Shown: positions 52,016 through 60,968, numbered from the stretch's first letter. The stretch: DNA of 64,000 bases from Natronococcus sp. CG52 (GCF_023913515.1 NZ_CP099391.1:1612001-1676000), one strand, 5' to 3'. The notes: generated by a model not told the origin, from the sequence alone. Program-made: numbers and translations.

Positions 52016-52201
52016 ATGGCATTGAACAAACTCCGGAAGCTCGACAAGAACTCGGCTGGCGTTACGCTACCGAAAGATGATCTCCGAGTTGAGGTACTGC
52101 TCGACGAAAACGGCGAGATCGACGGCGATCACCACGTCCACATTCAGCACGTCGACGACGGTGAATGGACGCTCGAACTTGTTGAGGAAATCAATGTATG
52201 A
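52016..52201 (+). CDS. AbrB/MazE-like DNA-binding protein
   Basis: A protein of 61 residues. KLRKLDKNSAGVTLPKDDLR is the swapped-hairpin AbrB motif, and the acidic second half (EVLLDENGEIDGDHHVHIQH) forms the remaining strands. Such proteins act as transition regulators or antitoxins. No toxin gene is next to it. It may regulate the element. Confidence 0.7.
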   Translation: MALNKLRKLDKNSAGVTLPKDDLRVEVLLDENGEIDGDHHVHIQHVDDGEWTLELVEEINV

Positions 52202-52286
52202 GTAATAGGAGTAGGTCGTTATGTAAGAGACGTAATTGAAAATCTGGATAAATACAATTTGAGATAAGAAGATGCTCTATATTGAG

Positions 52287-52811
52287 TTAGTTGTAGGCGT
52301 CATAGCCACCGAATTCGAACTCTTCAGAGGCGACAACGGTTTCAGTGTCATCATTAGTAACTGCGATCACAGTCAGGGTACCTTGTTGGTGGTCACCAGG
52401 ATCAATCGCGCTAAAGTCCCAGTCATTATTGTCTCCATTTCCATCGCCATTACTATCGAATCCGTTTTCGGTGTTAGTGTCGTCTAATTCCCATGTGAAG
52501 GTAACAACATCTCCAGACTCAGTGAGAGTTGCGCTGCCGGTGTAATCACCGCCCAACTCAATTTCCTCCGCATTGCCCATTGACGTCACTGAAACCTGAA
52601 CCTGTTGAGTGTTCGAATTATTTTCGACTTCAATTGTTGCTCCTGCCTGTGCTTCGCCCTCAATACTATCACCCATATCGAGAACGAATGCTGCGATCAC
52701 GGCCGCGAGAATGACCGTTATAGCTACCATCAAGATAACCCCGATGACAGGCGATACTGCGCGTTCCTCGTCGTTGCCGACGAGCTTCCGTACGATCGTT
52801 TTCCCATCCAT
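52287..52811 (-). CDS. Type IV pilin (archaellin/pilin N-terminal domain), second copy
   Basis: A protein of 174 residues. The class III signal [20 protein letters not shown] is followed by the hydrophobic helix [20 protein letters not shown], as in haloarchaeal PilA proteins processed by the prepilin peptidase PibD. The variable C-terminal domain (ATIEVENNSNTQQVQVSVTS, DTETVVASEEFEFGGYDAYN) is strand-rich and Asn/Thr-rich. Its first 55 residues are nearly the same as those of the upstream gene. The stop-to-ATG gap between the two genes is 2 bp. Confidence 0.88.
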   Translation of the reverse strand: MDGKTIVRKLVGNDEERAVSPVIGVILMVAITVILAAVIAAFVLDMGDSIEGEAQAGATIEVENNSNTQQVQVSVTSMGNAEEIELGGDYTGSATLTESGDVVTFTWELDDTNTENGFDSNGDGNGDNNDWDFSAIDPGDHQQGTLTVIAVTNDDTETVVASEEFEFGGYDAYN

Positions 52812-52813
52812 AA

Positions 52814-53248
52814 TTAGAAGTCGTAATCTTCGGATGCGACGGTAGTTTCGGTATCGGAGTCAGTTATGGCAACGACAGTAATTGTACCAGAACCAGACAC
52901 CTGAACATCTCCACTAGTTTCGCCTATCGAGAGTGTATCTCCGCTACTATCGAAGTTCCCTTCTGCAGTACTATCCACGCTATCTGTGTCACCTCGTACT
53001 TCGAAATCTACTGCATTTCCAGACGAGGTGATTTGGATCGTACCTTCCCTGTCGTCATTATCAATGTCGATTGACACTCCTGCCTGTGCTTCGCCCTCAA
53101 TACTATCACCCATATCGAGAACGAATGCTGCGATCACGGCTGCGAGAATGACCGTGATGGCTACCATCAAGATAACCCCAATAACTGGCGATACTGCGCG
53201 TTCCTCGTCGTTGCCGACGAGCTTCCGTACGATTGCTTTTCCGTCCAT
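52814..53248 (-). CDS. Type IV pilin, first copy
   Basis: A protein of 144 residues with the same leader and helix ([40 protein letters not shown]). Its C-terminal domain is unlike that of the neighbour in the middle ([20 protein letters not shown]) but similar at the very end ([13 protein letters not shown]). The promoter should lie at about 53,275-53,290, where the minus strand reads CACAAAAAGCC about 35 nt before the ATG. Pilins on an integrated element could alter adhesion or the surface that viruses recognise. Confidence 0.88.
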   Translation of the reverse strand: MDGKAIVRKLVGNDEERAVSPVIGVILMVAITVILAAVIAAFVLDMGDSIEGEAQAGVSIDIDNDDREGTIQITSSGNAVDFEVRGDTDSVDSTAEGNFDSSGDTLSIGETSGDVQVSGSGTITVVAITDSDTETTVASEDYDF

Positions 53249-53598
53249 AGTTTGATCTGCACCACCACAGCGGCGGAAGGCTTTTTGTGACCACCGTGGT
53301 CGGTTCCGGTGACGCGTCCAGTGGGATTGGGGGATCCAACCGATCTGTTCGCGTCGCCTTCCGTTCCGCGTTCTTCGGGTGCTAATTAGGACAGTTAAAC
53401 CAGTACTAATAAATCTTGTTGACAGTCATGAAATCAAGAAGTATCAATGACATCTAGGGTTTTCAGATGTGAGAATTAGGCGGGTGTAGAACCCCTACAG
53501 GCACCCCTTGGACGGTTCATAACTGCCGATAGTAGCCGTTTCATCCGTTCTCGGATAATACACGAACGGTTATAGGATCGCGCTCACACTGGACCGAT
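53249..53598. other. AT-rich spacer between pilins and repeat B
   Basis: No supported gene. It contains the pilin promoter at its left, an AT-rich block (about 53,385-53,470) and, at about 53,569-53,575, a rightward GTTATAGG box 24-30 nt before the ATG at 53,599. Confidence 0.4.
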
Positions 53599-53700
53599 AT
53601 GACCACTTCGGACCCCGTGATTCGCGCCGAAGATCTCGCGCGGACCTACGACGGTGGGCGGTACGCGGATTCGTGGGACGCGGTCCGGGGGAGTATTTGA
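53599..53700 (+). pseudogene. N-terminal gene stub cut off by repeat B
   Basis: From ATG 53,599 the frame reads MTTSDPVIRAEDLARTYDGG then RYADSWDAVRG and stops at TGA 53,698-53,700, inside the first bases of repeat B. It has a proper TATA-like box. The opening resembles the start of an ABC ATPase (VIRAEDLxxTY), but this is too short to be sure. It appears to be the beginning of a gene whose remainder was replaced when the element or its att sequence inserted. Confidence 0.45.
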
Positions 53701-53810
53701 GCCCGGAGGACGAGCGAAGCGAAGTCCTCGTGGTTCACATCCCTCCGATTATCCGAAGTAAAGATCCAGGAGAGTCTTTTCTCGAGTCCTCGAGCTATTC
53801 TGACCGAGGG
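53691..53810 (+). repeat. Right long direct repeat (att-like, copy B)
   Basis: Matches 48,920-49,040 with about three quarters of bases the same by eye: TATTTGAG, GAGGAC-GAGCGAAGCGAA-GTCCTC, GGTTCACATCCCTCCGA (53,732), GAAGTAAA and GAGAGTCTTTTCTCG. The hairpin stem GAGGAC/GTCCTC is perfect here. Confidence 0.8.
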
Positions 53811-54256
53811 CTATCGACGAGCAGGATCGGCGTGTGCTCGAGATTCGAGGTGAGCGACACCGCCGCAGGCGGCACCGATCACTGGTCGGCGACCCAGCTT
53901 TCGTCACCCCTGGTACAGTCGACTCTCACTTCACCTCCCGATTCGAGGAGGGTGCTCAGCACCTCCGTCTCGCGGGTAGGGCAGGTAGTGCTTTTCACAG
54001 CTAGTTGTTCCCTCTTTGAACGTCAAGAGGTACCGCACTACACAAGTGGGATGTGAGGACACGGGTTACAACTGATGAGTGTCGTGAGTGTCGCACTCGC
54101 ACTGGAAGTCCCGCAGCGAACTCCGCGCGCTCGTCGAGAGTGCCGAGTACGCACTCGAGAGCGATGCCGATCGAGAGACCGCAGTCGGACTCCGGAAAAG
54201 TCACGCAAACCGCCCGCTCTGTAACGACTCGAGTCCCACACAACCGACCGCGGAAC
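53811..54256. other. Spacer with a possible broken small gene
   Basis: No intact gene. Between about 54,053 and 54,230 two plus frames carry short protein-like pieces: TDECRECRTRTG in one, then RSELRALVESAEYALESDAD in the next (GTG 54,088). This could be a frameshifted zinc-finger gene. It cannot be supported further. Confidence 0.3.
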
Positions 54257-54415
54257 TCACACGGCGTCGCCGAACTCCTCCGCTTCCCACTCGGAAACGA
54301 GTCGCTTGGCTAACTCGCGTGGTTTGTGGTCGTAGACCAGGTGGTGCTCGAGAGTCTCGTCTTCCTCCATCGATTCGTTACAGACGGGACAGTACACCGG
54401 CGACTTGGTAGACAT
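54257..54415 (-). CDS. C2H2-like mini zinc protein (52 residues)
   Basis: The minus-strand frame from ATG 54,415 reads MSTKSPVYCPVCNESMEEDE then TLEHHLVYDHKPRELAKRLV and ends EEFGDAV. CPVC plus the histidines of LEHHLVYDH form a C2H2-type site, and a charged helix follows. It resembles the numerous haloarchaeal single-finger proteins, some of which regulate lipid or biofilm genes. It lies just outside the right repeat of the element. Confidence 0.7.
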   Translation of the reverse strand: MSTKSPVYCPVCNESMEEDETLEHHLVYDHKPRELAKRLVSEWEAEEFGDAV

Positions 54416-54715
54416 ACTCGAAGTAGGTTACAGACGGACAAAAGCCCCCCGCCGAAACGAACTTCGAGAGCCCGGTGGGCGGATCGACCGCCGGGCTCGA
54501 ACCCGACCACGAGGAACGAACCGGGCAGTATCCTGTCGGCTGGAAGCCAGTGCGGTAGATTCGTCGGACGGTCGCGGCGAATCCCACACCCAGTTACGGC
54601 CGACGTAGAGCGAGCGTCCGCTACGGCGAGAGAACGGCAATTCGGGCGGCCATGCGTCCGTTACACGCGGAGTGGTAGCAGAGATCTTTTCCATCTGGCA
54701 GCCCCAATAACTCCA

Positions 54716-57196
54716 ATGACCCCACCGTCCCATCGGGACGCGGAATCGACGACCGCTGCTCGCCTTCGGCGACAGGAAATCGTCACCGACCTCGCTCAAC
54801 GGGCCCTCGAGAGCGACGAGTTCGACCAGTTCGTTAACGATGCAGTGACCGCCGCCGTCGACGCGTTGAACGCGGAGTACGCGAGCCTCCTCGAGTTGCA
54901 TCCCGCGGACGACGAGGCGGTTCTCAGAGCGGGCATCGGCTGGGACGACGATGCGGGCGAGACCGGGACGGTTCCGATCGGGCAGGGATCTCGAGTCGAC
55001 GACGCGCTCCGTTCGGACGGACCGATCGTCGTCGGGGATCGCGAGTCGGACGAGATCGGTTCGGAGTCGGCGCTGCTCGCGACCCACGACGTGACGAGCG
55101 GGGTCCGTGTCGTCGTCGGCTCCGACGACGAGCCGTGGGGTGTCCTCGAGACCTACACGAGCGAGCGGCGAGCGTACGACGACCACGAGGTCGAGTTCCT
55201 CCGGCAGGTCGCGGACGTCATCTCCTCCGCGGCGGAGAACGCGGCCTCGGACCGTGATACCCGGACGTATCAGGCGGATCGGACCGCCTGGGAACCGCCA
55301 CGGGAACGGATCGTCAGCGCGCTCGAGACCGCCAGCGAGGGGATCAGTCTCCTCGACGAGGACGGCGAGTTCGTCTACGTGAACGACGCCTACGCCGACC
55401 TCTACCGGTACGAACCCCAGGAGATGTACGGGATGCGCTGGGAGGCGCTCTATCCCGAGGGGATGACCGACGAGATCTACGAGGACGTCCTCCCGCTGCT
55501 CTCGACCGCGGACACCTGGTCCGGAGAGACGGTCGGGCTTCGCAGCGACGGCACGCAGTTTATCGAGGACCACTCCCTCTCGATGACGGACGACGGCAAC
55601 ATGGTCTGTGTCGTCCGGGACGTCACCAAACAGCGACGGCTCGAGGAGGAACTCGACGAGGTGTACAGCCGTATCACGGACGGCTTCATCGGTCTCGATC
55701 CTGAGTGGACGTTCACTCACGTCAACGACCGCGCCGCCGAACACATCGGCGCCGACGGTCGGGAACTGGTCGGAAAATCGCTCTGGGAGGTGTTTCCCGA
55801 CTCCAGGTCGACGCTGGAATCGAAGTTCCGAACGGCGATGGCGACCCAGGAACCGGAGTCGTTCGAGGAGTACGTTCCGTCGCTCGACGCGTGGTTCGAG
55901 GTGAACGTGTACCCCTCCGAAACCGGTCTGTCGGTCTACTTCCGGGACGTGACCGAGCAGAAGACGTTCGAACGAGAGCTTCGGGAGAACAACTGGACGC
56001 TCCAGCGACTCTACGAGATCACGGCCGACCCGAACCAGGAGTTCGGCGAGAAGGTCGACCTCCTGCTCGAACTCGGCCGCGAGCGGCTCGGTCTCGACGT
56101 CGGTTTCGTCGCCAGTATCGACGCCGAGAGGGATCAGTTCGAGGTCGATTACGCGATCGGCGAGGACGAGCGGCTGCAGCCGGGAACGACGACCTCGCTC
56201 TCCGAGACGTACTGTCGACGGACGATCGAGTCGGACGAGCTGCTGGCCCTGGAAGACGTCCCGTCCCAGGGCGGGGTGGACGACCGCGCCTACGAACGGT
56301 GGGATTTCGACGCCTACGTCGGGTCCAGAATCGACCTCGACGAGGACCAGTACAAGACGATCTGCTTCGCCGACAACTCGAGCCGGTCGACGCCGTTTAC
56401 GCCCGCGGAACGGAGCTTCGTCGAACTCGCCACCCAGTGGCTCAGCTACGAACTCGAGCGCCAGCAGTACCAGAGCGAACTCGAGGAACTCGTCGCGGAA
56501 CTCGAGGAGTCGAACGAACGGCTGGAACACTTCGCGTACGCGGCTTCGCACGATCTCCAGGAGCCGCTGCGCATGGTGACGAGCTACCTCTCGCTGATCG
56601 AGAGCCGGTACGACGACGAACTCGACGAGGACGGCGAGGAGTTCCTCGAGTTCGCCGTCGACGGCGCCGATCGGATGCGCGAGATGATCGACGGACTGCT
56701 CGAGTACTCCCGAGTCGACACGCGCGGCGATCCGTTCGCGCCGGTCGACCTCGAGGAGGTTCTCTCGGAGGTGCGATCCGATCTCCAGTTGCAACTCGAG
56801 GAGACGGACGCCGACGTCACCGTCGCGTCACTGCCGCGCGTCGCCGGGGATGCCGATCAGCTCCGTCAGCTCTTCCAGAACCTGCTCAGTAACGCGATCA
56901 AGTACAGCGGGGACGAGCCACCTCGCGTGCACGTCTCGGCCGAGGAATCCGACGAAGGGTGGGCCGTCTCGGTTCGCGACGAGGGGATCGGGATCGAGTC
57001 GGACGAGCTCGACGGAATCTTCGAGCTGTTCCAGCGACTGCACACGCACGACGAGGAGTCGGGGACCGGGATCGGTCTCGCGCTCTGCCAGCGCATCGTC
57101 GAACGCCACGACGGCGAGATCGAGGTCGACTCCGAACCCGGTGCGGGCTCGACGTTTACGATCACGCTGCCGCCAGCCACGGTGCTCGAGGAATAA
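54716..57196 (+). CDS. Multi-sensor histidine kinase (GAF-PAS-PAS-GAF-HisKA-HATPase)
   Basis: A soluble protein of 826 residues. Approximate order: GAF (40-180, VDALNAEYASLLELHPADDE), PAS (195-305, ALETASEGISLLDEDGEFVY), PAS (310-415, RITDGFIGLDPEWTFTHVND), GAF (440-590, LLLELGRERLGLDVGFVASI), HisKA with H612 in YAASHDLQEPLRMVTSY, and HATPase with LFQNLLSNAIKYS, DEGIGIE and GTGIGLALCQRIVERHDG. The ATG at 54,716 is the first that precedes the helical lead-in of the GAF domain. No partner regulator lies adjacent. The kinase core is a paralogue of that at 7,054. Confidence 0.9.
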   Translation: MTPPSHRDAESTTAARLRRQEIVTDLAQRALESDEFDQFVNDAVTAAVDALNAEYASLLELHPADDEAVLRAGIGWDDDAGETGTVPIGQGSRVDDALRSDGPIVVGDRESDEIGSESALLATHDVTSGVRVVVGSDDEPWGVLETYTSERRAYDDHEVEFLRQVADVISSAAENAASDRDTRTYQADRTAWEPPRERIVSALETASEGISLLDEDGEFVYVNDAYADLYRYEPQEMYGMRWEALYPEGMTDEIYEDVLPLLSTADTWSGETVGLRSDGTQFIEDHSLSMTDDGNMVCVVRDVTKQRRLEEELDEVYSRITDGFIGLDPEWTFTHVNDRAAEHIGADGRELVGKSLWEVFPDSRSTLESKFRTAMATQEPESFEEYVPSLDAWFEVNVYPSETGLSVYFRDVTEQKTFERELRENNWTLQRLYEITADPNQEFGEKVDLLLELGRERLGLDVGFVASIDAERDQFEVDYAIGEDERLQPGTTTSLSETYCRRTIESDELLALEDVPSQGGVDDRAYERWDFDAYVGSRIDLDEDQYKTICFADNSSRSTPFTPAERSFVELATQWLSYELERQQYQSELEELVAELEESNERLEHFAYAASHDLQEPLRMVTSYLSLIESRYDDELDEDGEEFLEFAVDGADRMREMIDGLLEYSRVDTRGDPFAPVDLEEVLSEVRSDLQLQLEETDADVTVASLPRVAGDADQLRQLFQNLLSNAIKYSGDEPPRVHVSAEESDEGWAVSVRDEGIGIESDELDGIFELFQRLHTHDEESGTGIGLALCQRIVERHDGEIEVDSEPGAGSTFTITLPPATVLEE

Positions 57197-57302
57197 GCGT
57201 CGGCGAGTGATTGCGGTGCGAAGAGCTAACGGAACGGCGCCGTCTCCACTCGTCGGCGGGTAACGATCCAGCGACGAGTCGGCTCCGTGTTCGCCACACC
57301 AC

Positions 57303-57503
57303 TCACTCGGTGTCGAACGAAACCCGCGTTACGTCCTCGGAACCACAGGTCGAACAGCGCTGGTCGGGTGACTCGACCAGTCGGCTGCCGCAGCGGCGAC
57401 ACGTCCCCCGACTCGTGTCTCCGCTCTCCCCGCAGAGTGAACACGCCCGGTGGGTCCCTCTGAAGTGGGCTCCGCAGTCCGAGCAGCTGTAGATGCTCTG
57501 CAT
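57303..57503 (-). CDS. Double zinc-ribbon protein
   Basis: A protein of 66 residues with four regularly spaced CxxC pairs: YSCSDCGAHF, ACSLCGESGD, TCRRCGSRLV and CSTCGSEDV, enough for two zinc ribbons. There is no other domain. This is the type of double ribbon seen in many archaeal proteins that bind nucleic acids or partner proteins. The ATG at 57,503 was preferred to the longer frame from 57,593 because the first ribbon starts at once. Confidence 0.75.
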   Translation of the reverse strand: MQSIYSCSDCGAHFRGTHRACSLCGESGDTSRGTCRRCGSRLVESPDQRCSTCGSEDVTRVSFDTE

Positions 57504-57605
57504 AGAGAAACCTACGTTCCCGTCGCTAAAGTGCGTTTTCCACCTTTCACACCGCTTCGGACGGGAGTTACAGTCGGCGTTGGTTCGAGTCACGAAGCCG
57601 TCGGG

Positions 57606-57612
57606 TTTTTTA
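57606..57612 (+). promoter_or_regulatory. T-rich promoter box
   Basis: TTTTTTA lies 24-30 nt before the ATG at 57,636, the same spacing as the box at 43,176. Confidence 0.45.
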
Positions 57613-57635
57613 CACCGTCCGTCGAATCCGACCCC

Positions 57636-58409
57636 ATGGCACGGGATACCGTCCGGCTCGACTGGGACGACGACGTGGCGACGCTGACGATCGACCGCCC
57701 CGACGCGCTCAACGCGTTAGACGTGACGACGCTCGAGGCGATGGACGAGGCGCTCACGGAAGCGGCGGACGGAGACGCGCGTGCGCTCGTGCTTACGGGT
57801 GCCGGCGACGACGCGTTCATCGCCGGTGCGGACATCGGCTACATGCAGGACCTCACCACCGAGGAGGCCCAGGAGTGGGGCGAACTCGGCCACTCGGTCG
57901 CGGACGCCCTCGAGTCGTTCCCGGCGCCGACGATCGCCGCCGTCAACGGCTACGCGTTCGGCGGCGGCTGTGAGATGGCGATCGCCTGCGACCTCCGGGT
58001 CGCGAGCGAGTCCGCGCTGATCGGCAACACCGAGATCGATCTCGGCATCATTCCGGGCTGGGGGGCGACCCAGCGGCTGCCTCGACTCGTCGGCGACGAG
58101 ACGGCCAGACGGATGATCTTCCTCGGCGAACGCCTCGACGCGGCGAGCGCCGCCGAGGTCGGCCTGGTCGGCGAGGTCGTTCCGGACGACGACCTCGAGT
58201 CGGTCGTCACCGAACTCGCGAACCGCCTCGCGTCGAAGCCGACGTTCGCCCTCCGGGCGGCGAAGCAGTCGATAAACCAGTTCGGCGAGGGTTCCCGGAC
58301 GAGCGGGCTCGACTACGAGAAGCGAACGTTCGCCAGTCTGTTCGGGTCACACGACCAGCGCGAGGGGATGTCGGCGTTCCTCGAGGATCGGGAACCGACG
58401 TTCGAGTAA
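57636..58409 (+). CDS. Enoyl-CoA hydratase/isomerase family protein
   Basis: A protein of 257 residues of the crotonase fold. ALVLTGAGDDAFIAGADIGY forms the first oxyanion part, and VNGYAFGGGCEMAIACDLRV carries the first catalytic Glu. GNTEIDLGIIPGWGATQRLP carries the second, so a hydratase (both glutamates) is likelier than an isomerase. It should hydrate 2-enoyl-CoA in fatty-acid or amino-acid breakdown. An alternative upstream frame from 57,450 is rejected because the fold begins at MARDTVRLDWDDDVATLTID. Confidence 0.9.
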   Translation: MARDTVRLDWDDDVATLTIDRPDALNALDVTTLEAMDEALTEAADGDARALVLTGAGDDAFIAGADIGYMQDLTTEEAQEWGELGHSVADALESFPAPTIAAVNGYAFGGGCEMAIACDLRVASESALIGNTEIDLGIIPGWGATQRLPRLVGDETARRMIFLGERLDAASAAEVGLVGEVVPDDDLESVVTELANRLASKPTFALRAAKQSINQFGEGSRTSGLDYEKRTFASLFGSHDQREGMSAFLEDREPTFE

Positions 58410-58444
58410 TCGCGCCTCCCGACTGCGGGCGATTCGGGTCGCCT

Positions 58445-58465
58445 CCGAACCCGGTGCGGGTTCGG
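58445..58465 (+). terminator. Perfect 9-bp hairpin after the hydratase gene
   Basis: CCGAACCCG (58,445-58,453), loop GTG, CGGGTTCGG (58,457-58,465), 36 bases past the stop. It has no T-run, so termination is only a possibility; mRNA end protection is another. Confidence 0.35.
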
Positions 58466-58664
58466 CGATCAGGTGACGCTACAGTGGCGAACTACGGCGG
58501 ATTCGATCTACTTTTTCCACCGCACGTATCGGCTGCAAGCATATGTCTGGGTGACTGTTACGGGTTCTTTCGTCGAATCGGACGAAGGAGGCTACCGATC
58601 CGGAGCCGGCAACATCGTTCACGCTCGCGGCCGGATCACCAGAACCCGAGAGGAGATCCAACCC

Positions 58665-60968
58665 ATGACAGCAGACGACGCTCCCGATTCCGATCGAGAA
58701 CAGGACCGAGAAGCGGACGTGACTGACGCCGACGCTCCGGACGCGGACCGCGGTGACGACCGGCGATCGCCTCGAGCCGACGGCTCGGGCGCGGACCCCG
58801 GATCGACGGGGACGAGCGACGACGGCGGCGAGGAGGTCGACGAGAACAGCAAACACCGACAGCTCGACGAGGTCCGCGAGAACCCCGAGGGCGAGCAGCT
58901 GACGACCGATCACGGCGTCAAGGTCAGCGACACCGACAACTCCCTGAAGGCGGGCGAGCGCGGGCCGACGATCATGGAGGACTTCCACTTCCGGGAGAAG
59001 ATGACGCAGTTCGACCACGAGTCGATCCCGGAGCGCGTGGTCCACGCCCGCGGGACCGGCGCGCACGGCTACTTCCAGCCCTACGAGGATCCCGATCTCG
59101 GCGAGTACGACGACGTCTCGGAACTGACGAAGGCCTCGTTCCTGCAGGATCCGGACCGGAAGACGCCGGTGTTCACGCGCTTCTCGACGGTCGTCGGCTC
59201 CCGCGGCTCGGCCGACACCGTCCGAGACGTCCGCGGCTTCGCGACCAAGTTCTACACCGAGGAGGGCAACTGGGACCTCGTCGGGAACAACATCCCGATC
59301 TTCTTCATCCAGGACGCGATGGAGTTCCCCGACCTCGTGCACGCGATCAAGCCCGAACCCGACGACGGGATGCCCCAGGCGTCGGCGGCCCACGACACCT
59401 TCTGGGACTTCGCCTCGCTCAAGCCGGAGATCACGCACATGATCATGTGGGTGCTCTCGGGCCGCGCGCTGCCCCGGTACTACCGCACGATGGAGGGATT
59501 CGGCGTCCACACGTTCCGACTCGTCAACGACGATGGCGAGTCGGTCTTCGTCAAGTTCCACTGGAAGCCCAAACTCGGCACTCATCAGCTGGTCTGGGAC
59601 GAGACGCAGAAGCTCGCGGGCAAAGCGACGGACTTCAACCGGAAGAGCCTCTACGACGCCATCGAGGACGGTCATTACCCCGAGTGGGAACTCGGCGTCC
59701 AGATCGTCGCGGAAGAGGAGGCCGATCGGTTCGACTTCGACCTGCTCGATCCGACCAAGATCATCCCCGAGGAGGAGGTCCCGGTTCGGCCCCTCGGGAA
59801 GATGGTGCTCAACGAGACGCCGGACAACTTCTTCGCGGAAGTCGAACAGGCGGCCTTCCATCCCGGCAACGTCGTCCCCGGGATCGACTTCTCGAACGAT
59901 CCGCTCCTCCAGGGGCGGCTGTTCTCCTACCAGGACACCCAGCTCAACCGCTTCGGCAGCGCGAACTGGGACGAGATCCCGATCAACCGACCGATCGCCG
60001 AGCGCCACAACAACCAGCGCGCCGGCTTCATGCGCCGGGAGATCAACGACAGCACGGTCTCCTACTCCCCGAACTCGATCGGCGACGACTATCCGGAAGA
60101 GGCCCCCGAGGAGGAAGGCGGCTACGAGCACCACGCCGAGAAGGTCGACGGGAAGAAGATCCGCAACCGGAGCGAGAGCTTCGAGAACCACTACTCGCAG
60201 GCGCGGCTGTTCTGGAACAGCATGAGCGAACCCGAGAAGGAGAACATCATCGACGCCGCGCACTTCGAACTCGGCAAGGTCGACCGGGTGGAGATTCGCG
60301 AGCGAATGGTCTACGACCACTTCAACAACGTCGACCACGAGTTCGCAAAGCGAGTCGCCGAGGGGATCGGGATCGAACCGCCCGAAGAGCCCGGCGATCA
60401 GCTTCCCGACCACGACAGGGAGTCGTCCGCGCTGAGCATGGAGAACACCGTAAAGGACACGATCGAGACGCGAAAGATCGCCGTACTGCTCGACGACGGC
60501 TTCGAGGACGACCACGTCTCGAGGGTCGTCGAGGAACTCGAGAACCGCGACGCCCAGGTCACGGTGATCTCGAAGGTACTCGGCGAGAAGGAAGGCGAAG
60601 ACGGCGACGCGGTGGAAGCAGACCAGCACCACGTCGCGAGCGGTTCGATCATGTACGACGCGGTCTTCGTTCCCGGCGGAAGTGACGGCGTCGACGCCCT
60701 CGAGGAGCAGGGTGACGCCAAGCACTTCGTCGCAGAGGCGTTCAAGCACAAGAAGCCGATCGCCGCGCTCGGCGAGGGGACCGAGTTGCTCGAGACCGTC
60801 GAACTCCCGGACGTCGACGTCGCCGACGACGGCGAGGGGCCGGTCTCGTCAGCCGGAGTCGTGACGTGTCGCGACGACGGCGAACTGGACGCGTTCCTCG
60901 AGACGTTCGTCGATGCGATCGCACAGCACCGCCACTGGGAACGGTCTCCGAAGGAAGTCCCCGCGTAA
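58665..60968 (+). CDS. Large-subunit catalase (clade 2, HPII type)
   Basis: A protein of 767 residues that decomposes hydrogen peroxide with haem. After an acidic N-terminal extension of about 60 residues come the catalytic His in VVHARGTGAHGYFQ, Asn in LVGNNIPIFFIQDAMEFPD, and the haem-ligating Tyr in GRLFSYQDTQLNRFG. The C-terminal 180 residues are the flavodoxin/DJ-1-like domain of the large catalases (KIAVLLDDGFEDDHVSRVVE, DAVFVPGGSDGVDALEEQGD). GGAG lies about ten bases before the ATG, a clear ribosome-binding site. Upstream in-frame codons from 58,473 are not part of the family. Confidence 0.93.
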   Translation: MTADDAPDSDREQDREADVTDADAPDADRGDDRRSPRADGSGADPGSTGTSDDGGEEVDENSKHRQLDEVRENPEGEQLTTDHGVKVSDTDNSLKAGERGPTIMEDFHFREKMTQFDHESIPERVVHARGTGAHGYFQPYEDPDLGEYDDVSELTKASFLQDPDRKTPVFTRFSTVVGSRGSADTVRDVRGFATKFYTEEGNWDLVGNNIPIFFIQDAMEFPDLVHAIKPEPDDGMPQASAAHDTFWDFASLKPEITHMIMWVLSGRALPRYYRTMEGFGVHTFRLVNDDGESVFVKFHWKPKLGTHQLVWDETQKLAGKATDFNRKSLYDAIEDGHYPEWELGVQIVAEEEADRFDFDLLDPTKIIPEEEVPVRPLGKMVLNETPDNFFAEVEQAAFHPGNVVPGIDFSNDPLLQGRLFSYQDTQLNRFGSANWDEIPINRPIAERHNNQRAGFMRREINDSTVSYSPNSIGDDYPEEAPEEEGGYEHHAEKVDGKKIRNRSESFENHYSQARLFWNSMSEPEKENIIDAAHFELGKVDRVEIRERMVYDHFNNVDHEFAKRVAEGIGIEPPEEPGDQLPDHDRESSALSMENTVKDTIETRKIAVLLDDGFEDDHVSRVVEELENRDAQVTVISKVLGEKEGEDGDAVEADQHHVASGSIMYDAVFVPGGSDGVDALEEQGDAKHFVAEAFKHKKPIAALGEGTELLETVELPDVDVADDGEGPVSSAGVVTCRDDGELDAFLETFVDAIAQHRHWERSPKEVPA

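Larger units (their letters stand above)
48855..53810. mobile_element. tRNA-Trp-linked integrated element (integrase not seen)
   Basis: The segment starts at the 3' end of tRNA-Trp and ends with the second of two imperfect direct repeats of about 120 bp (48,920-49,040 and 53,691-53,810). Both repeats include degenerate copies of the tRNA T-arm/acceptor sequence (48,961 and 53,732). Inside are small, overlapping genes with zinc knuckles, a J-domain protein, a nuclease-like fragment, an AbrB-like protein and two pilins. This style is typical of haloarchaeal virus- or plasmid-derived elements. No tyrosine recombinase, replication protein or capsid gene is visible, so mobility is lost or supplied in trans. 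Confidence 0.7.

Noticed and set aside
48877..53810. Search for an integrase/recombinase inside the element.
   Set aside because: No frame shows the R…HxxR…Y pattern of tyrosine recombinases or a serine-recombinase start; the element was therefore reported without one.
54428..56794. A 788-codon minus-strand frame opposite the multi-sensor kinase.
   Set aside because: Antisense shadow; all kinase motifs are on the plus strand.
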